DNA from: Treponema brennaborense DSM 12168
GTDB lineage: Bacteria; Spirochaetota; Spirochaetia; Treponematales; Treponemataceae
DNA: 64,000 bases
Direction of reading: 5' to 3'
Assembly: GCF_000212415.1 (NCBI RefSeq)
Contig: NC_015500.1
Location: forward strand, 1-64,000
Shown: positions 34,295 to 43,316 of the stretch, piece by piece
Layout: each line of letters starts with the position of its first letter
Position numbering within the stretch: the stretch's first letter is position 1
Notes under the pieces: generated by a model
What the model was told of the DNA's origin: nothing
What the model saw: only the letters and a program-made list of their open reading frames with translations
The model's database searches: none
Translations under genes and position numbers: made by a program

Positions 34295-36961
34295 ATGAAA
34301 AACAGCACTTCGGTTGCAAAGAAAATCTTTTTCGCGCTCGCAATGAGTTTGTTTTCATCGTGCGACATGTGGAACGTGCCGATAAAAGAATATTTTGAAG
34401 AATACACGAACACGGCGGCCGTTGTAGATTACGCCTACGGCAAAAGCTATTCGACGGACAGCGGCGGGATGCTTTCCGTTCCGTCGGAAGACGACTGCAC
34501 CGTAACGTTTTCGCTCAGAAATCCGCAGCTTTACAAACTTACGCCGGGAGTTTCGTTTGCTGATTCAGTTGTCTACGTGGACGGCGGTACGGGATGGAAC
34601 GAGTCGGACTGTTCGATAAGCCTTTTGCCGGATTTGACTACAATCCGGCTTGTGATGAAAAAAGAATTCCTCGTGCTGAACGATTGCGGAAAAGATTTGA
34701 ATCCCGTAGTTTCCCTGTACGAGCCGCAGTCCGGGCGCTCTTTTGAAACTTATTCGCTGACGCTCAGGTGCAACACGCCGCCGTCATCGCCCAAAAATAC
34801 GCTCGTCGTCGTTGATTCCGTGGAGGCAGACGAACACTACAATCAATATCTGCTTTGCTTCAATATGCCGGGAACCGAGGACATGTCGTCCGGTATACAA
34901 AGAGATATTAAAACCGTTACGATAAGCAACGGTTCGGGAAACGTGAAATCGTTTGACGTTGTAAACACGAACGGTGCAATTTCGTTTGCCTCCGGTCTGG
35001 ACATTTCGGCGAACAAGCCGGCAAACCTCGCATCGTTCATAAGCTCCATGGGCGGCTCTTTTGCGGCAAGCGGCGATACAGCTTCTGCGCAGTCAGTCTA
35101 CTATTACACCGGAGATCCCGTAAGCACGGACAACATCGTGTACACTGTTACGGTTTCCGACGGAAACCTTTCAACGTCCGCGCAGATTTCTTCAAAGGCT
35201 GTTCAGCTCGGCGACGTGAGCATAAAAAGTTATGCGTCGGACAGCGTTCTTTCCGACTCGGCAGTTTATGCCCAAGACGGCGGCGGCGACGTGATGACGG
35301 TTTCCGTAACGGTACCTGCCGTTTCCGGCTCAGGTGGAAGCGGTTCGGACACTTCGGACGCAACGGCGTTTTACACGATTACAAGATGGAACGATGCAGA
35401 CGGCGGTTACGAACCGTACGTTTCAGGAAGCGGCAAAGGAACCGCGGTTGCGGCTCTGGCTTCGGGCAAATACAGACTGGAAGCTTATGCACAAAAAGCG
35501 ACGTTCGTGGACAGCAATGTAAAAACGGTTTCCGACATAGTTGTAACGGCAAATCGCGTTTATGTGAATGCCGATATTCCCGGCTCGCGTGAATACGGAA
35601 CTGCGGCGGAACCTTTGGCGACGCTGCAGGACGCGGTAAGCATGATTAAAAAATATACTCCGGCCGACGCGATTTCAACAATCAATATGCTTTCCGATGT
35701 AACCTATCCGTCCGGTGCGGCCGCCGTTGAAGTGAGCCTTTCCGATTTTAGCGGCGGAATCGAACTGACGGTTCAAGGCGTGGATGAAAACGGAACTGCC
35801 AAAAACAGGACGATCGACGCCGCCGCGTCAGCCGGCAACAAACGGCGTGTCATGAACGTTGCGGGTGCGTCCGGCGGCGGTTTGCCTTCAATCGGCGTCG
35901 CGCTGAAAAACCTTACGCTTACAGGCGGCGATTGGGACGGCGACGGCGGCGGTATTTGCGTTTCCGGCGGAACTTGCACGATAACGGACGGAGTGATAAA
36001 AGCAAACAGAGCAGGCTCCGGCGGCGGTGTAATTATTGACGGCGGCGGAACATTCACAATGGCCGGTGATGCCTGTAAAATTACGGGGAATTCTGCAGAC
36101 AACTGGTGCGGCGGTGTCCGGATAAAAACCGGAACATTCACCATGTCTGCCGGAGAAATAAGCGGAAATGAAACAAGTGATAGTGCGCAATGTGCCGCTG
36201 TAACGATGGATAACGAGGCCGGTGCTTGTACGTTCAATTTTACAGGCGGAACGATAAAAGAGAATACTGCTAATGGTTCTAAAATAGCTCCCGGTATACG
36301 GCGTAGTAATTGTTCAGGCGGTTCATTTAACATGTCAGGCACTGCCTGTGTAGCAGGCGGCAATTATATTTATGTAGGTACAACCGCTTCTGACAAGATT
36401 ACCGTTAACGATAATTTCACCGGCTCGGCCGCAATAACGTACGGCAGCGGAAACGACAGTGCGGGTGCTGAAATCCTGAATTTCGATTCAACTGCAACAT
36501 GGGCAATGTGCAATCGTTTTTCGCTTACTGCCCTTTCGGCAGAATCGGCAGCAGACGGCATAAGCAGACTGTATATGATAGCTCCGGGCGGTACAACCGG
36601 AAAAATTGCAAAAGCGGGCGTTGCCGGAACTATAACTTTAGACGGAATAGAGTATAAACTCGGCATAAGGCAGGACCCGGCTAGCACCGCAAAAGCCGGA
36701 ACAACGACGATAACGATGACTCTTACCGCTTCGGGCGGCGCAGAAGTTCCGAATCCTTCAAGTGCAACACTTACATTGTACCAGAACGGAGCTTCACTGG
36801 GGGCTATAACCGGATGTACGGCGACGGCAACAGATGGCCTGCCTTCAATCAAGCTGCCGGACTGGCTGCCAGCAGGTTCTTATCAAGTATACGTGGAAGC
36901 GACTATAAGAAGCAAAACGTATTCAGGCAGCTGCGGCCTGCAAATCAGCTCAAGTGATTAG
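34295..36961 (+). CDS. Large surface lipoprotein with beta-helix repeats
   Basis: An 888-residue exported lipoprotein: hydrophobic leader and lipobox LFSSC (Cys23). The N-terminal third is beta-rich with cadherin- or Ig-like features. Residues about 430-720 contain repeated GG-rich turns (SGGGLPSIGVALKNLTLTGG, GGICVSGGTCTITDGVI), the pattern of a parallel beta-helix as in polymorphic membrane proteins and adhesins. A C-terminal beta-sandwich follows. It lies one base after the barrel-like gene, in the cyclase operon. Confidence 0.75.
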   Translation: MKNSTSVAKKIFFALAMSLFSSCDMWNVPIKEYFEEYTNTAAVVDYAYGKSYSTDSGGMLSVPSEDDCTVTFSLRNPQLYKLTPGVSFADSVVYVDGGTGWNESDCSISLLPDLTTIRLVMKKEFLVLNDCGKDLNPVVSLYEPQSGRSFETYSLTLRCNTPPSSPKNTLVVVDSVEADEHYNQYLLCFNMPGTEDMSSGIQRDIKTVTISNGSGNVKSFDVVNTNGAISFASGLDISANKPANLASFISSMGGSFAASGDTASAQSVYYYTGDPVSTDNIVYTVTVSDGNLSTSAQISSKAVQLGDVSIKSYASDSVLSDSAVYAQDGGGDVMTVSVTVPAVSGSGGSGSDTSDATAFYTITRWNDADGGYEPYVSGSGKGTAVAALASGKYRLEAYAQKATFVDSNVKTVSDIVVTANRVYVNADIPGSREYGTAAEPLATLQDAVSMIKKYTPADAISTINMLSDVTYPSGAAAVEVSLSDFSGGIELTVQGVDENGTAKNRTIDAAASAGNKRRVMNVAGASGGGLPSIGVALKNLTLTGGDWDGDGGGICVSGGTCTITDGVIKANRAGSGGGVIIDGGGTFTMAGDACKITGNSADNWCGGVRIKTGTFTMSAGEISGNETSDSAQCAAVTMDNEAGACTFNFTGGTIKENTANGSKIAPGIRRSNCSGGSFNMSGTACVAGGNYIYVGTTASDKITVNDNFTGSAAITYGSGNDSAGAEILNFDSTATWAMCNRFSLTALSAESAADGISRLYMIAPGGTTGKIAKAGVAGTITLDGIEYKLGIRQDPASTAKAGTTTITMTLTASGGAEVPNPSSATLTLYQNGASLGAITGCTATATDGLPSIKLPDWLPAGSYQVYVEATIRSKTYSGSCGLQISSSD

Positions 36962-36974
36962 AGGAGACAAGTAC

Positions 36975-39900
36975 ATGAAAAAGAAGCTATTTTACCGGAG
37001 CGTTTTTGCTGCAATGTCGGCAGCTGCGCTGCTGCTTTCAGCCTCATGCACAAACATATTCTCCGCTGCGCAGGCGGAAGCTGCGCAGACAGCAGACGGA
37101 ATGTGCTCTCTGAACGTAAACGCATCGTATGCGCGCTCCGCATACCCTTCCGCCCTGCCGCAGCTGTTCTACTATGCCGTCATTCACAACGAGACAAGCG
37201 GCACATACTGTTCGGCAGCCGGAACAAGCGGCGATCCTGTGTATCTTAAAAATTCAGCAGGCGATACCGCCACGGCTTCTCCCGTATTCCTGTTTCCCCT
37301 GCAGACAGCCGGCTGGAACGGAACGATTACGCTTTACGGATTTTCCTCCGGTTACAACGGTTCGTCACACAGTGCCGACTGTCTGGTAAGCGGCAGCGGA
37401 ACTTTCACTGTAGCTGCAGGCAGCAAAACGGCTGCCGCAGCCGTAAACGTTTCCCTGAACGGAACATACAAAGACACTGCGAAAGGTTCTATCAGTCTGA
37501 AAATTTTACTTTCAGATGATTTATCTGCTGAAATCGAAAACAAAGACAATATTACTTTGAAATGTGCTAACAAAATGGACGACGCTCCTTTATCGCTTGA
37601 CGCAAGTCTTTCAGGTACAGTCCTGACATTATCAGCTTCCGAAGTTGCTGCCGGAACATACTCGTTGGCACTGGAATTTTCGGACGGTACAAACCTCGTT
37701 GCAACGGATTATGTTACGCAGACAATATCCGTATTCCCCGGACTTACGACAGACAAATGGTATGCAGCGAGCGGCTCGGAAGAAGAAACTTTGTCAGTTA
37801 ACTGTAACACCGGAACGATTTATTACGTATGCGGTGATAATCCTTTAAGATTGGCTGACGAGGGAAAAGACACGAATTCAGGACTTTCCGCCGGGGCGCC
37901 GCTTAAAACCGTCGCCGCCGCAGCCGCAAAATGCATAGCGTATGACACGGCGTATACGATTTACGTTGACGGCACGACGACGGAAACGGCGCAGATTGTA
38001 ATCGGGGATGGTAATGGACAACCGGTCGTAACGGTAACGATAAAAAGCTTCGTTCCTGCTGTGGCAGGAAGCGAAATAAACCCGAACGCAACAATTGCGC
38101 GCGGTACAGGCGAGGACGACAACAACATGAGCGTGATACTGGTTGAAGAAAACGCCACGCTCAATATGATGGACATAACGATTGACGGCTCTAATGTTGA
38201 AAACGACGGAAACGGTGCCTGCATTGACATGGGCGGCACAGGCTGTACGCTTACAAACTGCGTCATTCAAAACGGAACGCTTAACACGAGCAGAACTAAT
38301 CTTGACGGCGGCGGCATTTACGCAAAAAGCGGCACGTTGACCCTTGATAAATCAAAAGTCCGGAACTGCACGTCCGTTAGAGCTGGCGGCGGCATCTACA
38401 GCGCAGGAACGCTTACGCTTACCGGCTGCACAATACAAAACTGCAAAGTTCTAACGGCTGGCCCGGCTGGTCAAGGCGGCGGGCTGTACATTTTTAATGG
38501 CAGCGTAACCATGAGCGGCGGAACAATTTCCGGTAATACGGCAGAAGGTTCTTCAGCAGGATATGGCGGCGGTGTGTACAATAACGGTACTTTCAATATG
38601 AGCGGCTCGGCCGTCGTTGATTCGGATAACGACGTGTATCTGGTGAGCGGCAAGACGATTACTGTTACCGGTGTGCTCACCGGAACCGCGCCGGTTGCCA
38701 CGATTACGCCGGAAGACTGTACGACTAACCCGCAGGTTATTGCGGCGGACGGCGTTTTGCTTGCAGAAGAAGTCTTAAAATTCAGTACTTCAGATACAAA
38801 TTATATAATTGATGATGCCGGATATATTTGTAAAAAAATAACGGGCAGTTCTCTATCTGCTTCTGAGCTTTCAACTCGCAATTACATTTTTGAATCAACA
38901 ACAATTTCAGATGATAGCGTTTCAATTTCAAGTGATACAATTATAAAGTGTGCAGATGGAGTAACACTAACAACACCGCCTATAACAATTGCTTCTGGGA
39001 ATACTCTTGAATTTTCCAGTATGGGGGATGTAACTACCAAGCCTGTTATAACAAGTTCAAATACTTCTTCTTCTTTGCTTACTGTAAGCGGGGGCACGTT
39101 TACAGCGAATAATGTTGAAATAAAAGGTAATACAAGTGCTAGTAATGTCGCAGGAGCTTGCCTAAATATAAGCGGCGGAACAGCAAATCTAACGAATGTA
39201 GATTTTACAGGTAATATAGCAGGCGGAACAATAACAGGCGGCTGTATTTATGCAACTGGTACAAGTTCTGTAACATACAACGGCGGAACTTTTACTGCTG
39301 CTGACGGTTCAACCGGAGGCAATGCAACCGGATTCTTGGCATATGCCGCTGGTTCTTCAACGCTACGTATTTCGAACGTTGAAATTACCCGTAATACTGT
39401 AAAAAATCTTATTTATACGCAAGATTCTGTAAAACTCTCACTTTCAAAGTGCAAAGTTACCGACAATACATTAAGTAATTCGTCTGATAATTCAGGTCTG
39501 TTGTTGACCTCATCTTCTGAAAATACAGAGAATGTAATAGAAGAATGTACGGTTTCAAATAATACATTTGATTCAGCTAGTCAAGGTTATATCGGTCAAA
39601 TTATTTATTACAGCGGAAGCGGGGGCGTGTTAACAATCGATAAAAGCACTTTTTCATCAAATACAGGAACTGGTAATAATGGGGCAATAATCGCAGTCGC
39701 TTTCGGTGCTACAATCAAGGTAACCGGAGGAACTTATTCGGAGAATGAGATTGGTAATACCGCAGACTCTTCTGTATGTAAGGGCGGAGCTTTCTATTGC
39801 GCAGGAATATTGAGTATTTCCAAAGACAGTTCAAATAACGAAACTCAAATAAAAAATAATAAATTATCTTCAGAGCAATACGCTCGTGGACCTGCAATTT

Positions 39901-40076
39901 ATATTGAAGCAGCAGGGATTGTAACAACAGATACGGAAACGGTGATTACCGGTAACACAAAAGATGATAGAGAGTCTCGTAATAATCAGAGTTATGGACA
40001 AATATATTGCGAAACTGAAGGAACTTACAATTTCGTAACTGCAACTTCAAATACTAATTATCTTAATGCGGAATAA
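36975..40076 (+). CDS. Large surface lipoprotein with beta-helix repeats
   Basis: A 1033-residue lipoprotein with lipobox LSASC. The frame opens at 36954, but GAGGAG at 36961-36966 favours ATG 36975. Many repeats of the form GGGIYxxxGTLTLxxSxxxN (for example LDGGGIYAKSGTLTLDKSKV) from residue about 280 on indicate a parallel beta-helix, probably an adhesin. The last 430 residues are encoded by visibly more A/T-rich DNA (from about 38770) and carry a second, Ser/Thr/Asn-rich helix region. It closes the operon begun at 28531. Confidence 0.75.
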   Translation: MKKKLFYRSVFAAMSAAALLLSASCTNIFSAAQAEAAQTADGMCSLNVNASYARSAYPSALPQLFYYAVIHNETSGTYCSAAGTSGDPVYLKNSAGDTATASPVFLFPLQTAGWNGTITLYGFSSGYNGSSHSADCLVSGSGTFTVAAGSKTAAAAVNVSLNGTYKDTAKGSISLKILLSDDLSAEIENKDNITLKCANKMDDAPLSLDASLSGTVLTLSASEVAAGTYSLALEFSDGTNLVATDYVTQTISVFPGLTTDKWYAASGSEEETLSVNCNTGTIYYVCGDNPLRLADEGKDTNSGLSAGAPLKTVAAAAAKCIAYDTAYTIYVDGTTTETAQIVIGDGNGQPVVTVTIKSFVPAVAGSEINPNATIARGTGEDDNNMSVILVEENATLNMMDITIDGSNVENDGNGACIDMGGTGCTLTNCVIQNGTLNTSRTNLDGGGIYAKSGTLTLDKSKVRNCTSVRAGGGIYSAGTLTLTGCTIQNCKVLTAGPAGQGGGLYIFNGSVTMSGGTISGNTAEGSSAGYGGGVYNNGTFNMSGSAVVDSDNDVYLVSGKTITVTGVLTGTAPVATITPEDCTTNPQVIAADGVLLAEEVLKFSTSDTNYIIDDAGYICKKITGSSLSASELSTRNYIFESTTISDDSVSISSDTIIKCADGVTLTTPPITIASGNTLEFSSMGDVTTKPVITSSNTSSSLLTVSGGTFTANNVEIKGNTSASNVAGACLNISGGTANLTNVDFTGNIAGGTITGGCIYATGTSSVTYNGGTFTAADGSTGGNATGFLAYAAGSSTLRISNVEITRNTVKNLIYTQDSVKLSLSKCKVTDNTLSNSSDNSGLLLTSSSENTENVIEECTVSNNTFDSASQGYIGQIIYYSGSGGVLTIDKSTFSSNTGTGNNGAIIAVAFGATIKVTGGTYSENEIGNTADSSVCKGGAFYCAGILSISKDSSNNETQIKNNKLSSEQYARGPAIYIEAAGIVTTDTETVITGNTKDDRESRNNQSYGQIYCETEGTYNFVTATSNTNYLNAE

Positions 40077-40156
40077 TTTCCAAAGCGGTGTTATGTCAGG
40101 AGCGTTCGCTGCAAGTGGCACTGCTACTGTGTAAAGTGCCCGCGTGTGAGCGTACT

Positions 40157-40258
40157 GCGCAAGGGATTGGCAGGAGTAGACCACAGCGAGGCGGAGCCGA
40201 GCGAGGACTACTCCAGAAAGCCCGGTTTTGTGCGCTTGTAAAGCGCGCAAAATGCGCC
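40157..40258 (+). repeat. Intergenic element, copy 2
   Basis: Begins GCGCAAGGGATTGGCAGGAG; GGAGTAG (40173-40179) pairs with CTACTCC (40208-40214), followed by AGAAAGCCCGGTTTTG and a GCGC hairpin. Order of blocks matches the element at 14643-14763. Confidence 0.55.
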
Positions 40259-40422
40259 CTTTTATTTGGTGTCCGCGGGGGCTGTCAGCCTGTGATGATG
40301 CAAGCCTCTGGACCGCGCAGGAATTTTGCTTGCAATATGCAAAAAACCATGTGATACTAAATATATGCAAAAAGTAAGATTGTCCGGTGTAAACTGCTCG
40401 GCACGCAGAATCCTGCACACAT

Positions 40423-40565
40423 CATCAGTCATACGTGGCGGCAGCTGTCTCGGCAGCGCGTACAATTGCGCCGTTTCCTGTCGGACTAAGGGCACCGCTT
40501 ATGGCATCGCCGATCATACCTTTGCCGATAATAACTTGGGCTTCCGCGTGGTGCGCAGCCTGTAA
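40423..40565 (+). pseudogene. Remnant of a formylglycine-generating enzyme (SUMF1-like) gene
   Basis: The reading SSVIRGGSCLGSAYNCAVSC, ending in DNNLGFRVVRSL and a stop at 40565, matches the last 45 residues of SUMF1/FGE-sulfatase domains (usual pattern RGGSW...C...R......NNLGFR). No start, no ribosome site and no upstream domain are present, so it is a dead 3' fragment; the Trp after RGGS is replaced by Cys. Confidence 0.75.
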
Positions 40566-40586
40566 AGCTGTGGTGCACGGTGTTCC

Positions 40587-40710
40587 GCAGGGCAACTTGG
40601 CATGATTTTGCCTCGTGGAATTATTCCGCAGGGCAACTTGGCATGATTTTGCCTCGCGGAATTATTCCGCAGGGCAACTTGGCGTGTTTTTGCCTCGCGG
40701 AATTATTCCG
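40587..40710. repeat. 41-bp tandem repeat
   Basis: Three units start at 40587, 40628 and 40669, each 41 bp, with a fourth incomplete unit from 40710. Each unit can form an imperfect hairpin (CCGCAGGGCAA with TTGCCTCGCGG). Units are almost identical. The length is not a multiple of three, so the region is not coding. Confidence 0.95.
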
Positions 40711-40945
40711 CAGCGTGCCGCGGCCCGTTTTGAAGGCGCGGAATATTTTTTTAGGCAGCTTGGCGCGGTTTTTAAACGGTGCGTTGCAGACTTTTGATAT
40801 GTTCTTAAAGGAATATAAGATAAAAACCGCCTGCAATATCGTCGGTTTTTATTTTTTATAAGTTTGCGTTGCAAACTTTTTTATCAACGGTGCTTCCTCA
40901 CTTACATTGCGGAAGCACTTAAAAAGTCAAAATGGGAGAGACTGT

Positions 40946-41638
40946 ATGACTAAACTTATTTCACGGGCGCGCGTTTCGGAAGTGGACACCGTAAGCGACG
41001 TTCTTGTCCGACTGTACAAATCGGATGAAAACTTGGCGGAGGACGTTTTCTTAAAAGACGTAATGTCGGAAATCGAAAAAATTTCGGCAGACCTTACGAC
41101 GGCAATCAAACAAGACAAAGTGTTCAGCCGCCTTGACGAGGCGGACACCGTGCGTGACGAAGCAATCCGCAGCCTCGGCACGCTGCTCGACGGGTACGCT
41201 GCGATTCCCGTTCCGGCAAAAAAAGACGCCGCGCAGATTCTGAAGCCGATTTTTGCAAAATACGGAAAAGCCGCCGCGACCGCAAACTACGCAACCGAAT
41301 CGTCCCTGATAGAAAGCCTGCTTGAAGATTTCGGGGCGGAAAAACTTTCCGGCTCCGTTTCCGCTTTAGACGGAATTCCGCAAATCCTCGTGCAGATCAG
41401 GCAGGCACAGGACGCTTTTAACAAGGCGAACGATGCGTACGTTGCCGCCTCAAGCGTTAAAAGCGAAAGCGCCTCTTCCGTAAAAAAACAGCTCATCGCA
41501 ATCATCAACGAAAAACTCATTCCGTATGTAGCGGCAATGATAATGGCAAACCCCGGCGTGTACACTCCTTTTACCTCAAAACTCGAAATTGAAATCGGAC
41601 GCGTCAACGGCATGATAAGCAACCGCAAAGCCGGCTAA
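40946..41638 (+). CDS. DUF6261-like protein of unknown function
   Basis: A 230-residue, mostly helical, soluble protein without signal peptide. The pattern (RLDEADTVRDEAIRSLGTLL, DAAQILKPIF) resembles the DUF6261 family, whose members are often found near mobile or repeat regions; the function is unknown to me. ATG 40946 has a GGGAGAG ribosome site; an in-frame extension to 40907 is not supported. A short direct repeat (AACCGCAAAGCCGGC) spans its stop codon. Confidence 0.65.
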   Translation: MTKLISRARVSEVDTVSDVLVRLYKSDENLAEDVFLKDVMSEIEKISADLTTAIKQDKVFSRLDEADTVRDEAIRSLGTLLDGYAAIPVPAKKDAAQILKPIFAKYGKAAATANYATESSLIESLLEDFGAEKLSGSVSALDGIPQILVQIRQAQDAFNKANDAYVAASSVKSESASSVKKQLIAIINEKLIPYVAAMIMANPGVYTPFTSKLEIEIGRVNGMISNRKAG

Positions 41639-41680
41639 CAACCGCAAAGCCGGCCGTTCTGACCGGCGTGAGCCGGTTCG

Positions 41681-41721
41681 CCTTTAATCGCGTTGCGTAT
41701 AGCATGTAACGCGATTAAAAG
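41681..41721. promoter_or_regulatory. Inverted repeat upstream of the SpoU gene
   Basis: TTTAATCGCGTT and AACGCGATTAAA form a perfect 12-bp inverted repeat around a 13-base loop, just before a TATACT (41723-41728) and the ATG at 41735. It could be a regulator site or the 3' structure of the preceding gene; no T-run follows on the + strand. Confidence 0.5.
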
Positions 41722-41734
41722 GTATACTGTGCGC

Positions 41735-42487
41735 ATGAAAAATAAACAATATCAGGAACTCGCGGTATGCGGGTTTGCCGCGGTAAAAGCGCTGGAAAAA
41801 GAACATCCGGAGCGGATCCGGCGGCTGTATTTTACGGCGGAACGGGCCGCGCAGTTCGGCGATTTATGCCGTTTTTTATCTCAGGAAAAAATTCCGTACA
41901 ATAAAGTGGAAACGCTTGACCTTGAAAAACTGTGCGGCAGCGTGCACCATCAGGGCGTCGTGGCCATGATCGCGCAGCCGGAAATAGAACCGCTCACCGT
42001 TGAAATCACCGCCGACTGGGTGCGCGGCGGCGAATCGGCGGTACTGCTCGACCGCGTGGGCAACGCGAACAATCTGGGGGCAATCGTACGGAGCGCGGCG
42101 TTTTTCGGGATACGGAATATCGTCATTCCGCTCGACGAAGCGCAGTCTTCGGTTACGACCAGCTCGTACCGCGTTGCGCAGGGCGGCATGGAGTACGTGC
42201 GCGTGTATTCGGTACGCTCGGCGGTACGGCTGCTGCAGGACATGAGCGGCAAGATGGTACGCTTCGGAACGGACGTGCGCGGCGCCGCCCCGGTGAGCAA
42301 TATGGCCCGCCTGCGCGCGGGAAAAGCCGCACTGGTCGTTCTGGGCAATGAAGAAGCGGGAATCTCGCCGCTCATCCGTGAAAACTGCGATCATCTGATT
42401 ATCATTCCCGCGGTGAACGCCGCCGTCGAAAGCCTGAACGTCGCGCAGGCGGCGTCGATCATTCTGTACGAATTGGCGAAAGAGTAA
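41735..42487 (+). CDS. SpoU/TrmH-family RNA 2'-O-ribose methyltransferase
   Basis: A 250-residue methyltransferase of the SPOUT class that methylates a ribose in rRNA or tRNA using S-adenosylmethionine. It has an N-terminal substrate-binding domain (about 1-85, with the YFTAERAAQF segment) and a SpoU catalytic domain with motif LLDRVGNANNLGAIVRSAAF, LVVLGNEEAGIS and VESLNVAQAASIILYE. The ATG at 41735 lies six bases after a TATACT and has no ribosome site, suggesting a leaderless message. RlmB/TrmH identity cannot be fixed from sequence alone. Confidence 0.88.
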   Translation: MKNKQYQELAVCGFAAVKALEKEHPERIRRLYFTAERAAQFGDLCRFLSQEKIPYNKVETLDLEKLCGSVHHQGVVAMIAQPEIEPLTVEITADWVRGGESAVLLDRVGNANNLGAIVRSAAFFGIRNIVIPLDEAQSSVTTSSYRVAQGGMEYVRVYSVRSAVRLLQDMSGKMVRFGTDVRGAAPVSNMARLRAGKAALVVLGNEEAGISPLIRENCDHLIIIPAVNAAVESLNVAQAASIILYELAKE

Positions 42488-42584
42488 AACCGCCGTGCGG
42501 AACTGAGAGGGACGCACGAATTTCCGTCATTCGCCCGAACGGATGTGCGCCATTCGTGCTCCGTTCGTAACGTGTGTGCGGGAT

Positions 42585-42613
42585 TTGCCTTTCCCGGCGG
42601 AAATCGATATAAT
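42585..42613 (+). promoter_or_regulatory. Promoter of the deoxyinosine glycosylase gene
   Basis: TTGCCT (42585-42590), a 17-bp spacer and a perfect TATAAT (42608-42613) lie eight bases before the ATG at 42622, with no room for a normal leader. Confidence 0.75.
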
Positions 42614-42621
42614 CGACGCAT

Positions 42622-43137
42622 ATGACGTTTCAAAAGATAGAACATCCGCTCGATCCGGTGTACGACGGCGGCAGCCGATTCCTCATTTTGGGTACCATGC
42701 CGTCGCCGGTTTCACGGGAAAAGAGTTTTTACTATTCACATCCGCAGAATCGGTTTTGGCAGGTATTGTCCGCCGTATTCGACGTGCCGATTCCGTTTTC
42801 CATAGAAGATAAGGTAAAACTGATTCTTACGCATAAATTGGCCCTCTGGGACGTGCTCGCTTCGTGCGAAATAAAAGGTGCGGACGACGCTTCCATCAAA
42901 AATCCGATAGCGAACGATTTCGGCGCGCTGCTTGCGGCGGCTCCCGTTGAGCGGATTTTTACGACCGGGCAGCAGGCGTACAAGCTGTATACGAAACTGT
43001 GTTTGCCGGTAACCGGCATAGAAGCGGAACCGCTGCCTTCCACCAGTCCGGCAAACCGCGGCCGTTTTCCGCTGAACAAGTTGATAGAAGAATACACCGT
43101 GCTGCGTACCGGACGCAAACCGGGTTTGATTTTATAG
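42622..43137 (+). CDS. DNA-deoxyinosine glycosylase (uracil-DNA glycosylase superfamily)
   Basis: A 171-residue base-excision repair enzyme expected to remove deaminated bases such as hypoxanthine from DNA. The family marks are RFLILGTMPSPVS, SFYYSHPQNRFWQVL and LWDVLASCEIKGADDASI, with LPSTSPANRG near the C-terminus. Length agrees with the family. It has its own promoter and probably a leaderless message. Confidence 0.88.
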   Translation: MTFQKIEHPLDPVYDGGSRFLILGTMPSPVSREKSFYYSHPQNRFWQVLSAVFDVPIPFSIEDKVKLILTHKLALWDVLASCEIKGADDASIKNPIANDFGALLAAAPVERIFTTGQQAYKLYTKLCLPVTGIEAEPLPSTSPANRGRFPLNKLIEEYTVLRTGRKPGLIL

Positions 43138-43316
43138 CCATTTTAGGACGGCGTGAAAGCGCCGCTTAGACGGCAGCGTATTTGCCGCTGGCAACTGCGG
43201 CGGCCCAAACTGCGGCTGAAACGTGCAGCCCAGACGGCAACCCAAAGAGTGCAGCCCAAACTGCGGCGGCGGCCGTCCAACCGGCGCCGCACCTTTCAAT
43301 TTTTTGAGGAGAATAT
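43138..43316. other. GC-rich low-complexity spacer
   Basis: The gap contains imperfect repeats of a GCRGCCCAAACTGCGGC block (43200-43216 and 43251-43267) and a small hairpin GGCG/CGCC near 43149-43163. It ends with a GAGGAG ribosome site for the next gene. Confidence 0.6.

Larger units (their letters stand above)
40077..40945. other. Gene-poor repeat region
   Basis: This 869-base stretch holds no intact gene. From left to right it contains a GC-rich intergenic element (40157-40258), the 3' remnant of a formylglycine-generating-enzyme-like gene (about 40423-40565), a 41-bp tandem repeat (40587-40710) and a small hairpin AAAAACCG/CGGTTTTT (about 40829-40858). Reading frames here are created by the repeats and change phase at each unit. 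Confidence 0.7.

Noticed and set aside
40587-40710. CRISPR array
   Set aside because: The repeats are directly adjacent without spacers; likewise the 40-bp repeats at 16541-16630. No cas genes are present.
40580-40861. Small ORFs over the 41-bp repeats
   Set aside because: The unit length is not a multiple of three, so the same DNA is read in different frames in successive units; no ribosome site or homology.
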